Source of the DNA: Pontibacter anaerobius
GTDB taxonomy: Bacteria > Bacteroidota > Bacteroidia > Cytophagales > Hymenobacteraceae
DNA: 64,000 nt
Assembly: GCF_026241195.1 (NCBI RefSeq)
Contig: NZ_JAPFQO010000010.1
Coordinates: 172,043 to 236,042 of the forward strand
Direction of reading: 5' to 3'
The notes under the pieces: generated by a model
Databases searched by the model: none
What the model was told of the DNA's origin: nothing
The model's input: the letters and a program-made list of their open reading frames with translations, nothing else
Made by a program: the position numbers and the translations under genes
In this document: positions 54,428 to 62,550 of the stretch, in pieces
Numbering within the stretch: the first letter of the stretch is position 1
How the letters are laid out: each line of letters starts with the position of its first letter

Positions 54428-54524
54428 CGAGCGTCCACGCTCGTGACCAGCTATAGTGTGGGCCTCTGGCCCAGTCGGATTACAAATCCGACAATATAGT
54501 AAGGCACGGGTTGCAAACCCGCGC
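54428..54524. repeat. array of four short hairpins
   Basis: Four perfect palindromes lie in a row: CGAGCGT-CC-ACGCTCG (54428-54443), GGGCC-TCT-GGCCC (54460-54472), GTCGGATT-ACA-AATCCGAC (54474-54492) and CGGGTT-GCA-AACCCG (54507-54521, extended by a mismatched GGC/GCC). Loops are 2-3 bases. No gene lies here. Confidence 0.85.
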
Positions 54525-54535
54525 CAGCGGAATCC

Positions 54536-54600
54536 TCTGAGGAGGGGAGTTAGGTACTACAGAGAAATCGCCTCCTGGGAGGGGCAGGGGTGGGTTTAAC
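54536..54600 (-). repeat. repeat unit B, double copy without unit A
   Basis: CCTCTGAGGAGGGG and CCTCCTGGGAGGGGCAGGGGTGG are spaced by ~25 bases, in minus orientation. This is the only B copy not next to a unit A. Confidence 0.75.
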
Positions 54601-54698
54601 TCCGAAATTTAATCTATAGCAACACGCTTTGCTTTAATTGGTTAAGTTTTTTTACGCTTCAATAGGTGAATTTTTTCAGCAAAAATGCGCTTAGGGTA

Positions 54699-54728
54699 TT
54701 GCATTGTGTGATTTCGTGCGTATATTTG
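54699..54728 (+). promoter_or_regulatory. promoter of tRNA-His
   Basis: TTG at 54699-54701, exactly 19 bases, then TATATTTG at 54721-54728, a full match to TTG-N19-TAnnTTTG. Transcription should start about 12 bases before the tRNA. Confidence 0.8.
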
Positions 54729-54747
54729 CACTCTCAATTGAGACACG

Positions 54748-54824
54748 GTGGTTGTAGCTCAGTAGGTTAGAGCACCAGATTGTGATTCTGGGGGTCGTGG
54801 GTTCGAGCCCCATCTTCCACCCCA
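54748..54824 (+). tRNA. tRNA-His (anticodon GTG)
   Basis: A complete cloverleaf: D stem GCTC/GAGC, anticodon stem CCAGA/TCTGG with loop TTGTGAT (anticodon 54782-54784), T stem GTGGG/CCCAT with loop TTCGAGC, and encoded CCA at 54822-54824. The extra 5' G of His tRNAs is at 54747, paired with C73. The acceptor stem GTGGTTG/CTTCCAC has two adjacent U-U mismatches (positions 5-68 and 6-67). Confidence 0.95.
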
Positions 54825-54855
54825 AGCCCTTGAAGCAAACCTTCAAGGGCTTTTT
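54824..54855 (+). terminator. intrinsic terminator of tRNA-His
   Basis: A 12-base perfect stem AAGCCCTTGAAG / CTTCAAGGGCTT, 5-base loop, and five T. It begins at the last base of the tRNA CCA end. Confidence 0.94.
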
Positions 54856-54916
54856 CGTTTGTATTGCATGAGCGTCTATTCACTCATTCAAAAATCACTC
54901 ATTCAAAATTTAAAAT

Positions 54917-55840
54917 ATGAGCTTAGTAGTAGTAGGTTCGATGGCGTTTGATGCGCTGGAGACTCCCTTCGGAAAAACAGATAAGATCGTGGGTGGCGCG
55001 GCAACATACATTTCGCTGTCTTCCTCATACTTTGTGAAGCCGGTAAACGTGGTTTCCGTGGTGGGTGGCGACTTCGACCAGGACCACATCCAGTTGATGC
55101 ACGCGCGCAGCATCAGCACCGAAGGCGTGCAGGTAAAGGAGAACGAGAAGTCTTTCTTCTGGTCTGGCCGCTATTTTAACGACATGAACAGCCGCGAAAC
55201 GCTGGTGACGGAGCTGAACGTGCTGGGCGACTTCGACCCGATCATTCCGGATGCTTACCAGGGCTGTGAGTTCTTGATGCTGGGCAACCTGGCGCCACAG
55301 GTGCAGAAAACCGTGATCGGGCGCCTGACGCAGAAGCCGAAGCTGATCGTGATGGACACCATGAACTTCTGGATGGATATCGCGCTGGAGGAACTGAAAG
55401 AGACAATGGCGCTGGTGGATGTGCTATCTATCAACGATGAGGAGGCGCGCCAGCTGAGCGGCGAGTATTCGCTGGTGAAGGCTGCCAAAAAGATCATGGC
55501 GATGGGGCCGAAATTCCTGATCATCAAAAAAGGAGAGCACGGCGCCCTGTTGTTTAACGAGGAGAAGGTGTTCTTCGCCCCAGCCCTGCCGCTGGAAGAG
55601 GTGTTTGACCCAACCGGAGCCGGCGACACCTTTGCGGGCGGCTTCATCGGCTACCTGGCCAACTCCGGCGACATCAGCTTCGAGAGCATGAAGCGCGCCG
55701 TGATCCACGGTTCGGCGATGGCCTCGTTCTGCGTAGAGAAATTCGGAACAGAGCGTCTGAAAAACCTGACGCAGGAAGAGATAGACAACCGCGTGCAGCA
55801 GTTCGTGAACCTGGTGGCGTTTGATACCGTGCTGCAGTAA
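54917..55840 (+). CDS. PfkB-family sugar/nucleoside kinase
   Basis: A 307-residue ribokinase-fold kinase that phosphorylates a sugar or nucleoside. Signature 1 region is IVGGAATYISLSSSYFVKPV with VSVVGGDFDQDH. The ATP/catalytic signature DPTGAGDTFAGGFIGYL near residue 235 contains the catalytic Asp and anion hole. The pattern is closest to adenosine-kinase-like members; the substrate is not certain. It stands alone between the tRNA and a strong terminator. Confidence 0.9.
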   Translation: MSLVVVGSMAFDALETPFGKTDKIVGGAATYISLSSSYFVKPVNVVSVVGGDFDQDHIQLMHARSISTEGVQVKENEKSFFWSGRYFNDMNSRETLVTELNVLGDFDPIIPDAYQGCEFLMLGNLAPQVQKTVIGRLTQKPKLIVMDTMNFWMDIALEELKETMALVDVLSINDEEARQLSGEYSLVKAAKKIMAMGPKFLIIKKGEHGALLFNEEKVFFAPALPLEEVFDPTGAGDTFAGGFIGYLANSGDISFESMKRAVIHGSAMASFCVEKFGTERLKNLTQEEIDNRVQQFVNLVAFDTVLQ

Positions 55841-55861
55841 GCACCGCAAAGTATAAAGTAT

Positions 55862-55891
55862 AAAAAGGGAGGCTTAGGCTTCCCTTTTTTG
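55862..55891 (+). terminator. intrinsic terminator
   Basis: The stem AAAAAGGGAGGC / GCTTCCCTTTTTT (one G-U pair) has a TTAG loop. Two AAAGTATA words lie directly upstream. Confidence 0.87.
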
Positions 55892-56026
55892 TTTAAAATA
55901 TAGTGCAACTAAAATGCTTTTGAAAGCTCTGCAGGCGGCTTCTAAAGTACAAGGCGCAGCATCTAAGTGCAACAAAGTACGGCCGGATGGTGTAAAACAT
56001 AATATACACTATTCGGAAAACAAGCT

Positions 56027-56227
56027 ATGAGCATCAAGAATGAAAATAAAAAGAGTTTGGATGAGTTGAAGAAAAACAATCCAAACCAGGTGGATCAGAA
56101 TAAACCAATGGGTAATATTGATGATAACCCGGTACGTAATAAACTAAACAAAGACGCTACTAAAGTGCAAAACCCAAACCGCAACCTGGCAAAGGGCGGT
56201 AACAACACGCCATATGATAAGAAGTAA
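56027..56227 (+). CDS. small disordered hydrophilic protein (66 aa)
   Basis: A 66-residue protein rich in Asn, Lys, Asp and Gln and almost without hydrophobic residues (for example KKNNPNQVDQNKPMGN, ending NTPYDKK). It is probably disordered. No family is recognised. The ATG at 56027 follows an AT-rich leader, and codon use is less G/C-rich than the neighbours. It could be a stress-related hydrophilin-like protein, but that is only a composition-based guess. Confidence 0.6.
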   Translation: MSIKNENKKSLDELKKNNPNQVDQNKPMGNIDDNPVRNKLNKDATKVQNPNRNLAKGGNNTPYDKK

Positions 56228-56357
56228 GGCGTTCGACACAAAATAAGCTATGAAAACTACTGAGGGAAAGTTCTTGACAAGGGCTTTCTCTTTTTTATGC
56301 CCGTGCAGTGCGGTTAAAGAGGGTTCTTCCTATCTTTAGGGAGCCTTACAACCAGAC

Positions 56358-57596
56358 ATGCATAAAACCGATATCTGTATTCTAGGCGCCGGGCCTGCCG
56401 GAGCCACCGCCGCGCTGCACCTTGCCAACAAAGGCATTCCGTCTCTATTGTTAGATAAAGCCTCCTTCCCGCGTGATAAAGTATGCGGCGATGCCCTCAG
56501 CGGCAAAGTGGTAAATGAGCTGCGGCGCATTGCCCCCGACCTACCTGAGCAGCTGGGGCAGCAGCAGGAGGCACTCCCATCCTGGGGCATCCATTTCATA
56601 TCGCCCGGAGGCCATAAATTAAGTGTGCCGTTTAAGTATAATTATAACCCCGGCCAGGACATACCTGCCGGTTACATCTCCAAACGCATCCATTTCGATA
56701 ACTTTCTGATAGAGCAAGTGCGGCTTAGGCCGGAGATTGCGCTTTGGGAGAACGTGGACGTGGCAAAGTATGAGCGAGAGCCGGAGGGCGGCTTCATACT
56801 TTCAGGTAAGCAAGGGGAGCCGCTGGTGCAGGCAAAACTGCTTTTAGTAGCCAACGGGGCACAGTCGGGGTTTACGCGGCATGTGGCAGGGCTGGAGCAG
56901 GAGCCGGAGCACTACTGCGCGGGTCTTAGGGCTTACTACAAAGGAGTGGAGGGTATGGATGCCGACGGTTTTATCGAACTTCATTTCTTCAAGGATTTCC
57001 TGCCAGGCTATTTCTGGATCTTTCCGCTGCCGGATGGGCACGCCAACGTGGGCGTGGGCATGCTGAGCAGTGCCGTGAGCCGCAAAAAGGTGAACCTGAA
57101 AAAGGAGATGCAGCTGATGATCGCCTCGCACCCCGAGCTGCAGAAGCGTTTTGCTAAGGCAGAGCTGGTAGATGACATTCGGGGCTTTGGCTTGCCGCTT
57201 GGCTCCCGCAAACGGGTAATCTCCGGGGATAACTACATGCTGTTAGGCGATGCGGGTGCGCTGATAGACCCTTTTACCGGCGAGGGCATCAGCAACGCCA
57301 TGATCAGCGGGCGTTGGGCGGCGGAGCAGGCCGAAAAGTGTTTGCAGCAGCAGGAGTTCTCCGCGCGCTTTATGCAGGGCTACGATAAAGCGGTATACAA
57401 CCGCCTCTGGAAAGAGCTAAAACTTAGCCGGCAGATGCAGAAGCTCCTCAACTACCCCTGGCTTTTCGATAAGGTGGCCAGCAAAGCGTCTAAGAACCAG
57501 GCCCTGGCCGAAACCATCTCCTGCATGTTCAACGACCTGGACCTGCGCGAGCGGCTACGGCAGCCATCATTCTACGCCAAGCTGCTTTTTAATTAA
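56358..57596 (+). CDS. geranylgeranyl-reductase-family FAD oxidoreductase
   Basis: A 412-residue flavoprotein that likely reduces double bonds of an isoprenoid or lipid. The FAD-binding dinucleotide fold opens ICILGAGPAGATAALHLA, followed by DKASFPRDKVCGDALSG, the marker of this family. The second FAD contact is LLGDAGALIDPFTGEGISNAM. No membrane segment is seen. It has a promoter-like TATCTTTA at 56331-56338. Menaquinone or carotenoid tailoring are possible roles, not shown by context. Confidence 0.88.
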   Translation: MHKTDICILGAGPAGATAALHLANKGIPSLLLDKASFPRDKVCGDALSGKVVNELRRIAPDLPEQLGQQQEALPSWGIHFISPGGHKLSVPFKYNYNPGQDIPAGYISKRIHFDNFLIEQVRLRPEIALWENVDVAKYEREPEGGFILSGKQGEPLVQAKLLLVANGAQSGFTRHVAGLEQEPEHYCAGLRAYYKGVEGMDADGFIELHFFKDFLPGYFWIFPLPDGHANVGVGMLSSAVSRKKVNLKKEMQLMIASHPELQKRFAKAELVDDIRGFGLPLGSRKRVISGDNYMLLGDAGALIDPFTGEGISNAMISGRWAAEQAEKCLQQQEFSARFMQGYDKAVYNRLWKELKLSRQMQKLLNYPWLFDKVASKASKNQALAETISCMFNDLDLRERLRQPSFYAKLLFN

Positions 57597-57684
57597 AGAA
57601 CTTATCGGCTGCAAGTATAAACTTTTAGCTGGCGCGAGTTTGTAACTCAAATGAGGCCGGAGGCATCAATGGAAAAAGCCCTCG

Positions 57685-59400
57685 CTAAAACTCCTGCTTC
57701 AGCCACAGCCTGAAATTCTCCTTTTCTGCTGCTGTGGCATCCTTGCGTTTCTGCACGGTATACTTGCTGTAGAAGCTTTTATCGTTCGCCTCCAGCCTTA
57801 CCACGCGCAGTTGCTTCTCCCGGAACAGGGCCAGTTCTACCTCCTCTGGCTCCAGTGCCAGCAATTGCTGCAGGTTGTTCTCCAGTTTGCGCCCGTTCAG
57901 GGCCACCAGTTCATCGTCTATACTTAGCAGTTCGCTGGCCGGGGAGCCCGGGGCGATAGCGGTTATTTTCATACTTCCCTCCGAGGATATCTTGAAACCA
58001 TACTTGCCTTCGTAAGCAAGTGGGTTCTGCTGCTCGGCCAAGGTGCAGCCCACATGGCGCAGTGCCTCATCCAGGGCCGGTTCTATACTTTCTGTGCCGT
58101 TAATGTACTTAGCAAAGTATGCTTCGAACGACTGTCCGGCAACCTCACCCACCAGCTGCGCGTAATCCTGCTCGGTGTACCCGATGTTTTTCTTGCCGAA
58201 ACGTTCCCACAGCTGCCGCATCACCGTGTCCATACTTACCCTGTTGCCGGTGGCCTTGCGCAGCTGCAGGTCCAGGAGCATGGCGGTGAGGGCGCCTTTG
58301 ATGTAGATGGATACCTTACGGTCAGGGATGCCCGGCTTGTAGCCGTCCAGCCAGAGGTCAAAAGAGGAGTCTGCCACGGAGAGGTTATCGCGGCTGTAGT
58401 CGGCAAAGTAGCGCTGCAGGCTGGTGTTGAGCTCCTCGAAGTATGCCTCGGCGGTGAAGAAGCCGCTGCGGGCCAGCATGTAATCGCCGTAATAGGTGGT
58501 GATGCCCTCGGCCACGTATCCGGTTTTAAAGTAGTTCTCCTGCGCAAAATTGTAAGGCAGCATCTCCTTCGGCCGGATTTTCTTGATGTTCCAGGTATGG
58601 AAAAGCTCGTGCGAACTCACGCCCACAAACTCCTTGTACAGGCTTGGTGCCATCAGCAGCTCGCCCGGCCCCAGCGTGATAACGGTGGAGTGGCTGTGCT
58701 CCACGCCGTGGTAAAAGCGGTAAGGCAGTATCTCGTTCAGGTAATGGTACTCCTGCACCGGAAAATCCCCGAACACCTCTAGCTGCTCTTTGGTAAAGCC
58801 CTCAAAGTCTTGCTTTATCTTTTCCCAGTCGGGTTGGCAATCGCCCTGGATCCAGATATGGAACGTGTAGCCTTCCACCTTGAAAGTCTCCCGCTTCAGG
58901 CTGTCGCTGGCAATAAAGGGGCTGTCGGCCAGCTCATCGAAATTCCTGGCCTCCAGCGTGTGTTTTTCAGTTACGGGCAAGCCACAGGCAATCTGCCACT
59001 CCTGGGGCGGCTCCAGCTTCAGCTGACAAGGTTCCTGCTCGCGCCCAACTACGGCCATCAGGCAGTTGATCGGGTTCAGGTATAGTTGCGCCTCATCCAG
59101 CCACGAGCCGCCGGCGTCCATCTGGCGGGCAAAAAAGCTGTAACTGATCTCCACTTCCTCGGCACCGCCAGTCTGCACCAGCCATCGGTCTTTCGTCACT
59201 TTCTCGATGTGCAGGCTATTACCGTTTGCCTCGGCTGTTACGGCGCGGAGCTTCTGGGCAAAATGTTGCAGTTCATACCTTCCGGGTCGCCAGGCGGGTA
59301 GCTGCAAGTATAAATCCTGCTGTTGGTTATCTTTTACAGTGATTTTGATATCTACGAAGTGCGTGAGCGGGTTCTGGAAGGAGAGGTGGTAATGGATCAT
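57685..59400 (-). CDS. M61-family aminopeptidase with PDZ domain
   Basis: A 571-residue zinc peptidase (glycyl-aminopeptidase type). The zinc motif HELFH lies in GVSSHELFHTWNIKK (about 267-271). The third ligand Glu is in VAEGITTYYGDYML. N-terminal beta domain: LPAWRPGRYELQHFAQ. A PDZ domain lies near the C-terminus (YGFKISSEGSMKITAIAPGSPASELLSIDDELVALNG). There is no signal peptide (MIHYHLSFQN), so it should be cytoplasmic unless the start is wrong. It is monocistronic. Confidence 0.92.
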   Translation of the reverse strand: MIHYHLSFQNPLTHFVDIKITVKDNQQQDLYLQLPAWRPGRYELQHFAQKLRAVTAEANGNSLHIEKVTKDRWLVQTGGAEEVEISYSFFARQMDAGGSWLDEAQLYLNPINCLMAVVGREQEPCQLKLEPPQEWQIACGLPVTEKHTLEARNFDELADSPFIASDSLKRETFKVEGYTFHIWIQGDCQPDWEKIKQDFEGFTKEQLEVFGDFPVQEYHYLNEILPYRFYHGVEHSHSTVITLGPGELLMAPSLYKEFVGVSSHELFHTWNIKKIRPKEMLPYNFAQENYFKTGYVAEGITTYYGDYMLARSGFFTAEAYFEELNTSLQRYFADYSRDNLSVADSSFDLWLDGYKPGIPDRKVSIYIKGALTAMLLDLQLRKATGNRVSMDTVMRQLWERFGKKNIGYTEQDYAQLVGEVAGQSFEAYFAKYINGTESIEPALDEALRHVGCTLAEQQNPLAYEGKYGFKISSEGSMKITAIAPGSPASELLSIDDELVALNGRKLENNLQQLLALEPEEVELALFREKQLRVVRLEANDKSFYSKYTVQKRKDATAAEKENFRLWLKQEF

Positions 59401-59530
59401 AGTTTATACTTATCCTGCTGATGAATCAGTTTATACTTTGGAGTTCGCAAAAGTGATACAAGTATAAGCAGGGAAAGCGGAAAGGCAAGTATATGTATAG
59501 TGCGGCTAAGGCAAGGGAATGAACTAACGC
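59401..59530. other. AGTATA-rich spacer
   Basis: Four AAGTATA/TATACTT words lie in ~100 bases (59404, 59431, 59460 and 59487). No gene is seen. Confidence 0.55.
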
Positions 59531-59556
59531 CAATTCTGATTTTCCAATCAGAATTG
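59531..59556. repeat. perfect 11-base hairpin
   Basis: CAATTCTGATT-TTCC-AATCAGAATTG, loop of 4, between the M61 gene and repeat unit B. Confidence 0.8.
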
Positions 59557-59618
59557 ATCAGTAACCGATTGTCAGCCATAGCTTTTCTCGCATTGGGTTC
59601 GGTGTCTTCGGCAACACT

Positions 59619-59660
59619 GGCTCCAACCACCCCTGCCCCTCCTGGGCCAAGGGGGGAATC
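59619..59660 (+). repeat. repeat unit B
   Basis: CCAACCACCCCTGCCCCTCC, then GGGCCAAGGGGGGAA; directly precedes repeat unit A copy 4. Confidence 0.8.
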
Positions 59661-59661
59661 A

Positions 59662-59925
59662 TACTGTTCCATAGCAAAGGCGGCGGCTATCGAACCTGAT
59701 CCCAGTCCTTGGGTTGAGCGCCTTGTGAGATCCGGTGCCACGATAGTGGCAGCGCGCAAGCGCAGGAGGGAACACAGCGCGATGCCCGAGGACGAGGCCT
59801 CCCGGCCTTGAGGGCTCCACAGCCGGAGATGAAACGATAGGTTTGTAAGGCTGAGGATGAACGGCAGCTAGCAAGTATAGCTTGCTTCAAGTTGCAGAAA
59901 GCTGCGGCTATGAAAGTATAAACCA
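59662..59925 (+). repeat. dispersed repeat unit A, copy 4
   Basis: Hairpin 1 at 59736-59751 is TGCCAC-GATA-GTGGCA, and hairpin 2 at 59795-59808 is AGGCC-TCCC-GGCCT. Both arms differ from copy 3 by paired, compensating changes. The tail matches copy 3, including the AAGTATAGCTTG word. Confidence 0.86.
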
Positions 59926-60063
59926 ACCCTAAAAAGAACATCAGAAGTATAAACAAACGCAACAATCACAGCAGCAAAACCACAATCCCATTCTTCATCA
60001 AGACTGTTCCAACAGCGATTCCTCAGCCTCTCTGCATCTTTTTACAAAAAATCTGAGGCAGAC

Positions 60064-60094
60064 TTTGCTATTCTACAAAGGTTTACTAATTTTG
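60064..60094 (+). promoter_or_regulatory. promoter of rpmH
   Basis: TTTG at 60064-60067, 19 bases, then TAATTTTG at 60087-60094, a full match to the Bacteroidota consensus. It lies 29 bases before the rpmH start. Confidence 0.82.
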
Positions 60095-60122
60095 CAGGCC
60101 ATAATAAAACCATTGGCAGACG

Positions 60123-60284
60123 ATGAAAAGAACATTCCAGCCTTCTCAGAGAAAAAGAAGAAATAAGCACGGTTTCAGATCTAGAATGGAAACCGCTAAC
60201 GGTAGAAGAGTATTGGCCAGCAGAAGAGCCAAAGGCAGAAAGAGACTTACAGTTTCTAGCGAGAAAAGACATAAGGCTGCTTAA
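60123..60284 (+). CDS. rpmH: 50S ribosomal protein bL34
   Basis: A 53-residue basic ribosomal protein. It opens with the invariant bL34 pattern [19 protein letters not shown], then [22 protein letters not shown], and ends with a short Bacteroidota tail (SSEKRHKAA). The ATG is at 60123 and TAA at 60282-60284. A textbook promoter lies just upstream. It is followed 41 bases later by rnpA, the usual pairing. Confidence 0.97.
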   Translation: MKRTFQPSQRKRRNKHGFRSRMETANGRRVLASRRAKGRKRLTVSSEKRHKAA

Positions 60285-60325
60285 TTCCTGATGCAGGAAT
60301 TGGTTCTGCTTTTGCATAGCCGCTA

Positions 60326-60736
60326 ATGGATTCAGCAGCAGCTACCGAACAGCAGGCCGGCCAGCCTAACAGTTATACATTTTCGAAAGAAGAACACTTG
60401 TGCAGTAAGCGGCTCATTTCGCTGCTTTTCTCCAAGGGTTCTTCTTTTAATTTGTATCCGCTGCGGTTCGTGTACCACACGCCGCAGGACCTGCCGCCTG
60501 GGCAAACCCAGGTACTCATCTCCGTTTCAAAGCGCTACTTTAAGCGTGCCGTAGACCGCAACCGCCTGAAGCGGCAAATGCGTGAGGCATACCGCCTTAA
60601 CAAGCACCTCTTGTTGCAGCACCCGGAACAGGCGCCAGGCCTGCTGGGTATCCTGTATATCGGAAAGGAAAAAAAATCCTTCCAGTCTATTCAAAAAAAA
60701 CTAATTTCAGGTTTGGAGCGTTGTCTAAATAAGTAG
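60326..60736 (+). CDS. rnpA: ribonuclease P protein component
   Basis: RnpA is the protein subunit that helps RNase P RNA cut tRNA 5' leaders. The signature FKRAVDRNRLKRQMREAYRL (about 72-91) is the RNR motif that contacts the RNA. An upstream extension (residues 1-18, Ser/Ala/Gln-rich) may mean the real start is slightly later, but no better ATG is seen. It lies in the classical rpmH-rnpA order and is followed by ctpA after 28 bases. Confidence 0.92.
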   Translation: MDSAAATEQQAGQPNSYTFSKEEHLCSKRLISLLFSKGSSFNLYPLRFVYHTPQDLPPGQTQVLISVSKRYFKRAVDRNRLKRQMREAYRLNKHLLLQHPEQAPGLLGILYIGKEKKSFQSIQKKLISGLERCLNK

Positions 60737-60764
60737 ACTCACTACGCCCCTTAAGCCTGATATT

Positions 60765-62414
60765 ATGTATAAAAAATCTATAGCTGGCCTTTTTGTCGGC
60801 ATATTTGCCCTCGGCCTCGTTTCCTTTAAAACCGACTCTGAGCGGTACTTCGAAATAGCCAAGAACCTCGATGTTTTTGCCACGCTTTTTAAAGAGGTAA
60901 ACACCTACTATGTAGACGATGTGCCCCCTGCACAGATGATGCGCTCCGGCATCGATGCCATGCTGAAGTCGCTGGACCCTTACACCAACTACATTCCCGA
61001 AGATGATATTGAGGATTTCCGTACCATGACTACCGGTCAGTATGGCGGCATTGGCGCTATTATTGGTAGCCGCGACGGCAAGGTAATGGTGCAGATGCCT
61101 TACGAGGGCTCCCCGGCCCATAAAGCCGGACTGGCCATCGGCGACGAAATCCTGAAAATAAATGGGGTGGATGTAAGGAATAAGTCTACCGAGGAGGTGA
61201 GCAAGTTGCTGAAGGGGCAGGCCAACACAAGTATAAAACTGGAGGTGCGTAGCTACGGCCAGAGCAAGTCCAGGAGCCTGGAACTGATGCGCGAGAACAT
61301 CATGGTTGATAATGTGCCATACTATGGTATGCTGGATGGCGAGATCGGTTACCTGCAGCTGTCGGGCTTTACCGTGGATGCAGGCAAGGAAGTGAAAACG
61401 GCAGTGCAGAAGCTGAAAGAGATGGGCGCCAAGAAGATCGTGTTTGACCTGCGCGATAACCCGGGCGGACTACTGCACGAGGCCGTGAACATCTCGAACG
61501 TTTTTGTGGAGAAAGGCCGCGATATAGTAAGCACCAAAGGCAAAGTAGAGGAGTGGAACAAAACCTACAAGGCCCTGGACGAGCCGCTGGACCTGGAGAT
61601 GCCGCTGGTTGTGCTCACCAGCTCGCGCAGCGCCTCGGCCTCCGAGATTGTGGCTGGTGTAATGCAGGACTATGACCGCGCCGTGCTGGTAGGCGAGCGC
61701 ACCTTTGGCAAAGGACTGGTGCAGGTTACCCGCCCGCTTTCTTACAACTCCCAACTTAAAGTAACCACAGCTAAATATTACATACCAAGCGGCCGCTGCA
61801 TTCAGGCAATAGATTACGCTCACCGCAACGAAGATGGCAGCGTGGGCAAGATTCCGGACTCGCTGCGTGTGGCCTTTAAAACTGCGTCCGGCAGAGTGGT
61901 GTACGATGGCGGTGGCGTGAGCCCTGATGTGGCGGTAGTGCAACCGGATTACTCCGAGATCACGAGAACCATTGCAGGCAAGGGCTACTTCTTCGACTAC
62001 GCCAATAAGTATAAACTGGAGCACCCGAGCATTCCGCCGGCCAAGGAGTTCAAGCTGACCGATGCTGAATACAAGAAATTCGTGGCTTACCTGGAGAATA
62101 AAGATGTATCCTATACCACAGCCATCGAAAGCGAGCTGGAAGATGTAGCCGCGAAGGCCAAGGATGGCAAGCATTACGATGATATTCAGTCAGAGCTGGA
62201 GGCGATCCGGAAAAAGGTATCGCACAATAAGTCAAACGACCTGACCCGCTTCCGCCCTGAGATACAGGAGATGCTGGAGGCGGAGATTGCCTCGCGCTAC
62301 TACCTGCAGAAGGGATATATAGAGTCATCGTTCGATGATGATCCGGATATTCTGGCAGCTGTGCAGGTGCTTAACGATCCGGTGAAGTATAAGTCGTACC
62401 TGAAGACGAATTAA
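60765..62414 (+). CDS. C-terminal processing peptidase (S41)
   Basis: A 549-residue exported serine protease. The signal/anchor is SIAGLFVGIFALGLVSF. The N-terminal S41 domain ends SLDPYTNYIPEDD. A PDZ domain follows (VQMPYEGSPAHKAGLAIGDEILKINGVDV, about 110-140). The catalytic Ser is in TSSRSASASEIVAG and the catalytic Lys in ERTFGKGLVQ. A helical C-terminal region follows the core. It cleaves proteins from the C-terminus in the periplasm. The gene follows rnpA and may be in its operon. Confidence 0.93.
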   Translation: MYKKSIAGLFVGIFALGLVSFKTDSERYFEIAKNLDVFATLFKEVNTYYVDDVPPAQMMRSGIDAMLKSLDPYTNYIPEDDIEDFRTMTTGQYGGIGAIIGSRDGKVMVQMPYEGSPAHKAGLAIGDEILKINGVDVRNKSTEEVSKLLKGQANTSIKLEVRSYGQSKSRSLELMRENIMVDNVPYYGMLDGEIGYLQLSGFTVDAGKEVKTAVQKLKEMGAKKIVFDLRDNPGGLLHEAVNISNVFVEKGRDIVSTKGKVEEWNKTYKALDEPLDLEMPLVVLTSSRSASASEIVAGVMQDYDRAVLVGERTFGKGLVQVTRPLSYNSQLKVTTAKYYIPSGRCIQAIDYAHRNEDGSVGKIPDSLRVAFKTASGRVVYDGGGVSPDVAVVQPDYSEITRTIAGKGYFFDYANKYKLEHPSIPPAKEFKLTDAEYKKFVAYLENKDVSYTTAIESELEDVAAKAKDGKHYDDIQSELEAIRKKVSHNKSNDLTRFRPEIQEMLEAEIASRYYLQKGYIESSFDDDPDILAAVQVLNDPVKYKSYLKTN

Positions 62415-62433
62415 AAGTATAAAATACACAAGC

Positions 62434-62472
62434 AGGGGAGGGAGGTACAGCAGTGCCTTCCTCTTTTGTTTT
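62434..62472 (+). terminator. intrinsic terminator after the S41 gene
   Basis: The stem GGGAGGGAGGTAC / GTGCCTTCCTCTTTT is imperfect, followed by TTTTGTTTT. Confidence 0.75.
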
Positions 62473-62550
62473 AGAATGGTGATACTTTTGGAGGCTTCGC
62501 CAGCTTGGCGTAATTTTGTGAATATCTTTAAACTATAACTATACTTGCCC

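Noticed and set aside
56255..56296. Candidate terminator after the 66-residue gene
   Set aside because: The stem GAGGGAAAG/CTTTCTC needs bulges, so the fold is weak despite the T-run.
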